This document shows positions 6,830 through 14,105 of a DNA stretch of 14,105 nucleotides, in pieces; position 1 is the first letter of the stretch; every line of letters begins with the position of its first letter. This stretch comes from DASUBN01 sp036263155. GTDB lineage: Bacteria > Pseudomonadota > Gammaproteobacteria > Natronospirales > REEB76. The position numbers and the translations under genes were made by a program. The stretch covers positions 1 through 14,105 of the forward strand of contig DATAHN010000020.1 of the NCBI GenBank assembly GCA_036263155.1, written 5' to 3'. Under the pieces are notes generated by a model. The model was not told where the DNA came from, did no database searches, and worked only from the letters and a program-made list of their open reading frames with translations.

Positions 6830-6849
6830 CAGAAAATCGCGCCAGGGCG

Positions 6850-6879
6850 TAGACGCTCGCCGCGCGCATCCGTTAAAAT
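6850..6879 (+). promoter_or_regulatory. Candidate sigma-70 promoter of carA
   Basis: A -10 box TAAAAT (6874-6879, five of six) lies in an AT-rich patch (6872-6896) that stands out from the GC-rich surroundings. A possible -35 box TAGACG (6850-6855, four of six) is 18 bases upstream. Transcription would start near 6886, leaving a leader of only about 16 bases. I found no convincing ArgR box here. Confidence 0.5.
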
Positions 6880-6901
6880 TAATAAGTTTTGTTGTACGGG
6901 G

Positions 6902-8068
6902 GTGTCCTTGGAACATCCAGCCATCCTGGCCCTTGCGGACGGTACGATATTCCGGGGTATTTCCATTGGTGCGGCGGGCTCCACGGCCGGCGAGGTGGTG
7001 TTCAACACCGCCATGACCGGGTACCAGGAGATCCTCACCGACCCCTCGTACTCCCGCCAGCTCGTCACGCTCACCTATCCCCATATCGGCAACACCGGCG
7101 TCAACGACGCCGACCGCGAGTCCGCGCGCGTGATGGCCGCCGGCCTCATCATCCGCGACCTGCCGCTGGCCATGAGCAGCTGGCGCGCGAAGGACACCCT
7201 GGACGGGTACCTGAAGCGCGAGAACATCGTCGCCATCTCCGGCATCGACACCCGCAAGCTCACGCGCCTGCTGCGCACGAAGGGCGCCCAGAACGGCTGC
7301 ATCCTGGCCGGCGCCAAGGTGGATGAGGCGGAGGCGCTGAAGCAGGCGCGGGCGTTCCCGGGCCTGAAGGGCATGGACCTCGCCAAGGTGGTGAGCACCG
7401 CCAAGCCCTACGAGTTCAAGCAGGGTACCTGGCGGCTCGAGACCGACAGCTGCCCCACCGTGGACGGCGGCCGCTTCCACGTGGTGGCCTACGATTACGG
7501 CGTGAAGCACAACATACTGCGCATCCTCGTGGACCATGGCTGCCGCGTGACGGTGGTGCCGGCCCAGATGTCCGCGAAGGAAGTCCTGGCCCTGAAGCCG
7601 GATGGCATCTTCCTCGCCAACGGCCCCGGCGACCCGGAGCCCTGCGACTACGCCATCGCTGCCATCCGCGAGCTCCTCACCACCGGCATCCCGGTGTTCG
7701 GCATCTGCCTGGGTCATCAGCTGCTCGGCCTCGCCAGCGGCGCCAAGACCGTGAAGATGAAGTTCGGCCACCACGGCGGCAACCACCCGGTCATCGACCT
7801 GGACACCGGGCGGGTCATGATCTCCAGCCAGAACCACGGCTTCGCGGTGGATGAGGCGACGCTGCCTCCCAACCTGCGCGCCACCCATCGCTCGCTGTTC
7901 GACGGCACGCTGCAGGGCGTGGAACGGACCGACTGCGAGGCCTTCAGTTTCCAGGGGCACCCCGAGGCGAGCCCCGGACCCCACGACGTGAAGCCGCTGT
8001 TCGAGCGCTTCGTGCGCGCCATGTCGGTGCGCGCCGGGCGCAAGGACAAGGCTGCCGCGACGGGCTAG
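6902..8068 (+). CDS. carA: Carbamoyl phosphate synthetase small (glutaminase) subunit
   Basis: This subunit hydrolyses glutamine and passes ammonia to CarB for carbamoyl phosphate, the precursor of arginine and pyrimidines. It has 388 residues. The N-terminal CPSase domain includes DGTIFRG and FNTAMTGYQEILTDPSY. The C-terminal class I glutamine amidotransferase domain has the nucleophile Cys269 in GICLGHQ, plus His353 and Glu355 in GHPE, at the same numbers as in E. coli. The start is uncertain. GTG at 6902 fits the family length but touches the G-run at 6898-6902. TTG at 6908 has better spacing from it. There is no in-frame start further upstream before the candidate promoter. Confidence 0.98.
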   Translation: MSLEHPAILALADGTIFRGISIGAAGSTAGEVVFNTAMTGYQEILTDPSYSRQLVTLTYPHIGNTGVNDADRESARVMAAGLIIRDLPLAMSSWRAKDTLDGYLKRENIVAISGIDTRKLTRLLRTKGAQNGCILAGAKVDEAEALKQARAFPGLKGMDLAKVVSTAKPYEFKQGTWRLETDSCPTVDGGRFHVVAYDYGVKHNILRILVDHGCRVTVVPAQMSAKEVLALKPDGIFLANGPGDPEPCDYAIAAIRELLTTGIPVFGICLGHQLLGLASGAKTVKMKFGHHGGNHPVIDLDTGRVMISSQNHGFAVDEATLPPNLRATHRSLFDGTLQGVERTDCEAFSFQGHPEASPGPHDVKPLFERFVRAMSVRAGRKDKAAATG

Positions 8069-8079
8069 AGCATCTACCG

Positions 8080-8127
8080 GTGACGGGACGGGCAGGGCGG
8101 TGATCATCAGGCTGCCCCGGCCGTCAC
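8080..8127 (+). other. Inverted repeat in the carA-carB gap
   Basis: GTGACGG (8080-8086) pairs with CCGTCAC (8121-8127), and nested inside it GGGCAG (8090-8095) pairs with CTGCCC (8112-8117). The two stems are separated by a 3 by 3 internal loop. The apical loop of 16 bases contains TGATCA. There is no U tract after it, so it is probably not a terminator. It may tune carB expression or mRNA stability. Its function is unknown. Confidence 0.45.
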
Positions 8128-8155
8128 GCGCCTGAACCAGGAGTCGAGAGCAGAC

Positions 8156-11376
<3,221 letters not shown>

Positions 11377-11380
<4 letters not shown>

Positions 11381-11853
11381 GCAAGGTTCCTTTGACCGTG
11401 CGCGGCGCGGAGCGCCTGCGCGAGGAGCTGAAGCGCCTGAAGGGCGTGGACCGGCCGAAGGTCATCCAGGCCATCGCCGAGGCGCGCGCCCACGGCGACC
11501 TCAAGGAGAATGCCGAGTACCACGCCGCGCGTGAGCAGCAGGGCTTCATCGAGGGCCGCATCCAGGACATCGAGGGCAAGCTCGGCAACGCCGAGATCAT
11601 CGACGTCAGCCAGATCAACGCGAACGGCAAGGTGATCTTCGGCGCGACGGTGCAGCTCGCCGACGAGGACAGCGGCAACGAGGTGACCTACCAGATCGTG
11701 GGCGAGGACGAGGCCGACATCAAGGCGGGGCGCATCTCCATCGGCTCGCCGATCGCGCGCGGACTGATCGGCAAGGAGCAGGGCGACGTGGTCACCATCC
11801 GCACGCCGGCGGGGGAGAAGCAGTTCGAGATCGTCGAGGTGAAATACGAGTAG
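11377..11853 (+). CDS. greA: Transcription elongation factor GreA
   Basis: This 158-residue protein inserts its coiled-coil tip into the RNA polymerase secondary channel and stimulates cleavage of backtracked RNA. The N-terminal coiled coil contains GDLKENAEYHAA with Asp41 and Glu44, the acidic tip residues needed for cleavage. The C-terminal FKBP-like domain contains GRISIGSPIARGLIGK and ends EIVEVKYE. The ATG at 11377 gives the standard start and length; it overlaps the carB stop as ATGA and has AGGGAG (11363-11368) eight bases upstream. An in-frame GTG at 11368 is part of that ribosome binding site. The 3' end faces yhbY, six bases away. Confidence 0.98.
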
Positions 11854-11859
11854 TGGACG

Positions 11860-12156
11860 CTACTTGGGAAGCTCGATCTTCGGCTTCTTCGTGTTCCGCT
11901 TGTACAGAATCGCCATGTTCCCGATACGCTGCACCAGGACCGCCTTCGTCGCCGCGCACAAGCGCTCGATGAAGCGGTCGCGCTCCTCGCGGTCTTCGGC
12001 CGCCACCTTCACCTTGATGAGCTCGTGGAAGAGCAGCTGCGCTTCCACTTCCTTGATGAGGTTCTGCGTCAGTCCCGGGTTGCCGCTGCGGGCCTTGGGC
12101 TCCAGCTTGTGGGCCAGGCCGCGGAGATACTTCTTCTGCTTCTCGCTGAGTTCCAT
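11860..12156 (-). CDS. yhbY: YhbY family RNA-binding protein (CRM domain)
   Basis: This small basic protein (98 residues from the ATG at 12156) is almost entirely one CRS1/YhbY (CRM) domain. E. coli YhbY associates with pre-50S ribosomal particles, so a role in ribosome assembly is likely. Recognisable parts are ELSEKQKKYLRGLAHKLEP, the GxxG-type loop in SGNPGLT, HELIKVKVA, and the C-terminal YKRNTKKPKIELPK. An in-frame ATG at 12165 would add three residues. I prefer 12156 because it aligns with the start of E. coli YhbY and the other ATG overlaps a likely -10 box. The gene is convergent with greA and divergent from rlmE, as in other gammaproteobacteria. Confidence 0.95.
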   Translation of the reverse strand: MELSEKQKKYLRGLAHKLEPKARSGNPGLTQNLIKEVEAQLLFHELIKVKVAAEDREERDRFIERLCAATKAVLVQRIGNMAILYKRNTKKPKIELPK

Positions 12157-12163
12157 GGCGCGC

Positions 12164-12172
12164 ATTGTAACA
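12164..12172 (-). promoter_or_regulatory. Extended -10 promoter of yhbY
   Basis: On the minus strand the sequence reads TGT then TACAAT, an extended -10 element with five of six matches in the hexamer. No good -35 box is seen 16-18 bases upstream, as is common for extended -10 promoters. Seven bases separate the -10 from the ATG at 12156, so the transcript could begin at or near the start codon. The element sits within the 26-base gap between the yhbY and rlmE start codons. Confidence 0.5.
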
Positions 12173-12182
12173 GTGGGGACCT

Positions 12183-12806
12183 ATGCCTAAGCGAAGCAAG
12201 AGCAGTTCCCGCTGGCTGCAGGAGCACTTCAAGGACACCTACGTGAAGAAGGCGCACCAGACCGGCGCGCGTTCCCGCGCGGTGTTCAAGCTGGAGGAGA
12301 TCCAGAAGCGCGACCGGCTCATCAAACCCAACATGACCATCGTGGACCTGGGGGCGGCGCCCGGCGGCTGGAGCCAGTTCGCCGCCAAGGCCCTCGCCGG
12401 CAAGGGCCGGGTGGTGGCGCTGGACATCCTCCCCATGCCGGGGCTCGAGGGGGTCGAGTTCATCCAGGGGGATTTCACCCAGGACGAAGTGTTACAGGCC
12501 CTTCGGGACCGGCTCCAAGGCGGCCAAGTTGACCTTGTGCTCTCGGATATCGCCCCCAACATGAGTGGTGTGGGCGACGTGGACCAGGCCCGGGCCATGC
12601 ACCTGGCTGAGCTGGCCCTGGAGTTCGCCCGCGAGGCCCTGAAGCCGGGAGGCAGCTTCCTGGTGAAGGTGTTCCAGGGGCAGGGCTTCCAGGAGTACAT
12701 GAAGGCCCTGAGGGCCGATTTCGCCGAGGTGGCTGCGCGCAAGCCCAGCGCCTCCCGGGCCCGTAGCCCGGAGGTGTATTTGCTGGCGAGAAACTACCGG
12801 CGCTAG
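12183..12806 (+). CDS. rlmE: 23S rRNA 2'-O-methyltransferase RlmE (FtsJ/RrmJ)
   Basis: This 207-residue enzyme methylates the 2'-O of U2552 (E. coli numbering) in the 23S rRNA A loop with S-adenosylmethionine, late in 50S assembly. It is a heat-shock gene in E. coli. The SAM-binding motif DLGAAPGGW is at 55-63. The catalytic K-D-K-E residues are Lys36, Asp122, Lys162 and Glu197, all present and offset by two from E. coli numbering. The ATG at 12183 has GGGGA (12175-12179) only three bases upstream, rather tight spacing. Its own promoter would have to lie inside the divergent yhbY gene. ftsH follows after 61 bases. Confidence 0.98.
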   Translation: MPKRSKSSSRWLQEHFKDTYVKKAHQTGARSRAVFKLEEIQKRDRLIKPNMTIVDLGAAPGGWSQFAAKALAGKGRVVALDILPMPGLEGVEFIQGDFTQDEVLQALRDRLQGGQVDLVLSDIAPNMSGVGDVDQARAMHLAELALEFAREALKPGGSFLVKVFQGQGFQEYMKALRADFAEVAARKPSASRARSPEVYLLARNYRR

Positions 12807-12867
12807 ACTGTGTCTCACGTGGTGTCAGGCCTTAGGGGGCCCAGCACTACCCAAAGAGGTAACCGCT

Positions 12868-14105
<1,238 letters not shown>

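Noticed and set aside
12807..12867. Partial inverted repeat (GGCC and GGCC) in the rlmE-ftsH gap as a terminator.
   Set aside because: The stem is only four base pairs with no U tract, and rlmE and ftsH are normally cotranscribed.

Overview
This window is a GC-rich (about two-thirds G+C by eye) stretch of conserved bacterial housekeeping genes. The order is nadK (leftward), then hrcA, grpE, dnaK, a small membrane protein gene, dnaJ, dapB, carA, carB and greA, then yhbY (leftward), rlmE/ftsJ and ftsH. The run grpE-dnaK-dnaJ-dapB-carA-carB-greA-yhbY-ftsJ-ftsH, with yhbY facing the other way, is the arrangement I know from Pseudomonas and other gammaproteobacteria. A hrcA gene with a CIRCE operator at its head points to a gammaproteobacterial lineage that kept the HrcA repressor, such as Xanthomonadales or a relative. 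The genus cannot be fixed from this sequence alone. I see no mobile element, tRNA, rRNA or CRISPR array.

Positions 1-431 hold the N-terminal part of NAD kinase on the minus strand, cut by the window edge. It diverges from the heat-shock cluster across a 147-base gap. That gap carries a strong sigma-70-type promoter (501-528) followed by a CIRCE element (535-561) at the expected transcription start of hrcA. Positions 579-6829 form the chaperone/dapB cluster. Two promoter-like sequences of the sigma-32 (RpoH) type, both with a 13-base spacer, straddle the stop codons of hrcA and grpE, so grpE and dnaK each appear to have a heat-shock promoter in addition to HrcA control. A strong hairpin follows dnaK.

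The unusual part is a TMEM175/DUF1211-type putative potassium channel gene (4336-4920) between dnaK and dnaJ. Its stop codon overlaps the dnaJ start (ATGA), and the dnaJ stop overlaps the dapB start (GTGA). An ion-channel gene is thus apparently translationally coupled to the co-chaperone gene.

Positions 6830-11853 hold carA and carB (carbamoyl phosphate synthetase, feeding arginine and pyrimidine synthesis), with a candidate promoter before carA and a structured 87-base gap before carB. greA overlaps carB by four bases. yhbY converges on greA and diverges from rlmE, with a candidate extended -10 promoter placed so that yhbY could be leaderless. ftsH runs off the right edge after its AAA+ module. 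DnaK, DnaJ, GrpE and FtsH are together the machinery that in E. coli controls sigma-32 itself, so the window holds much of a heat-shock feedback loop as well as its apparent targets.
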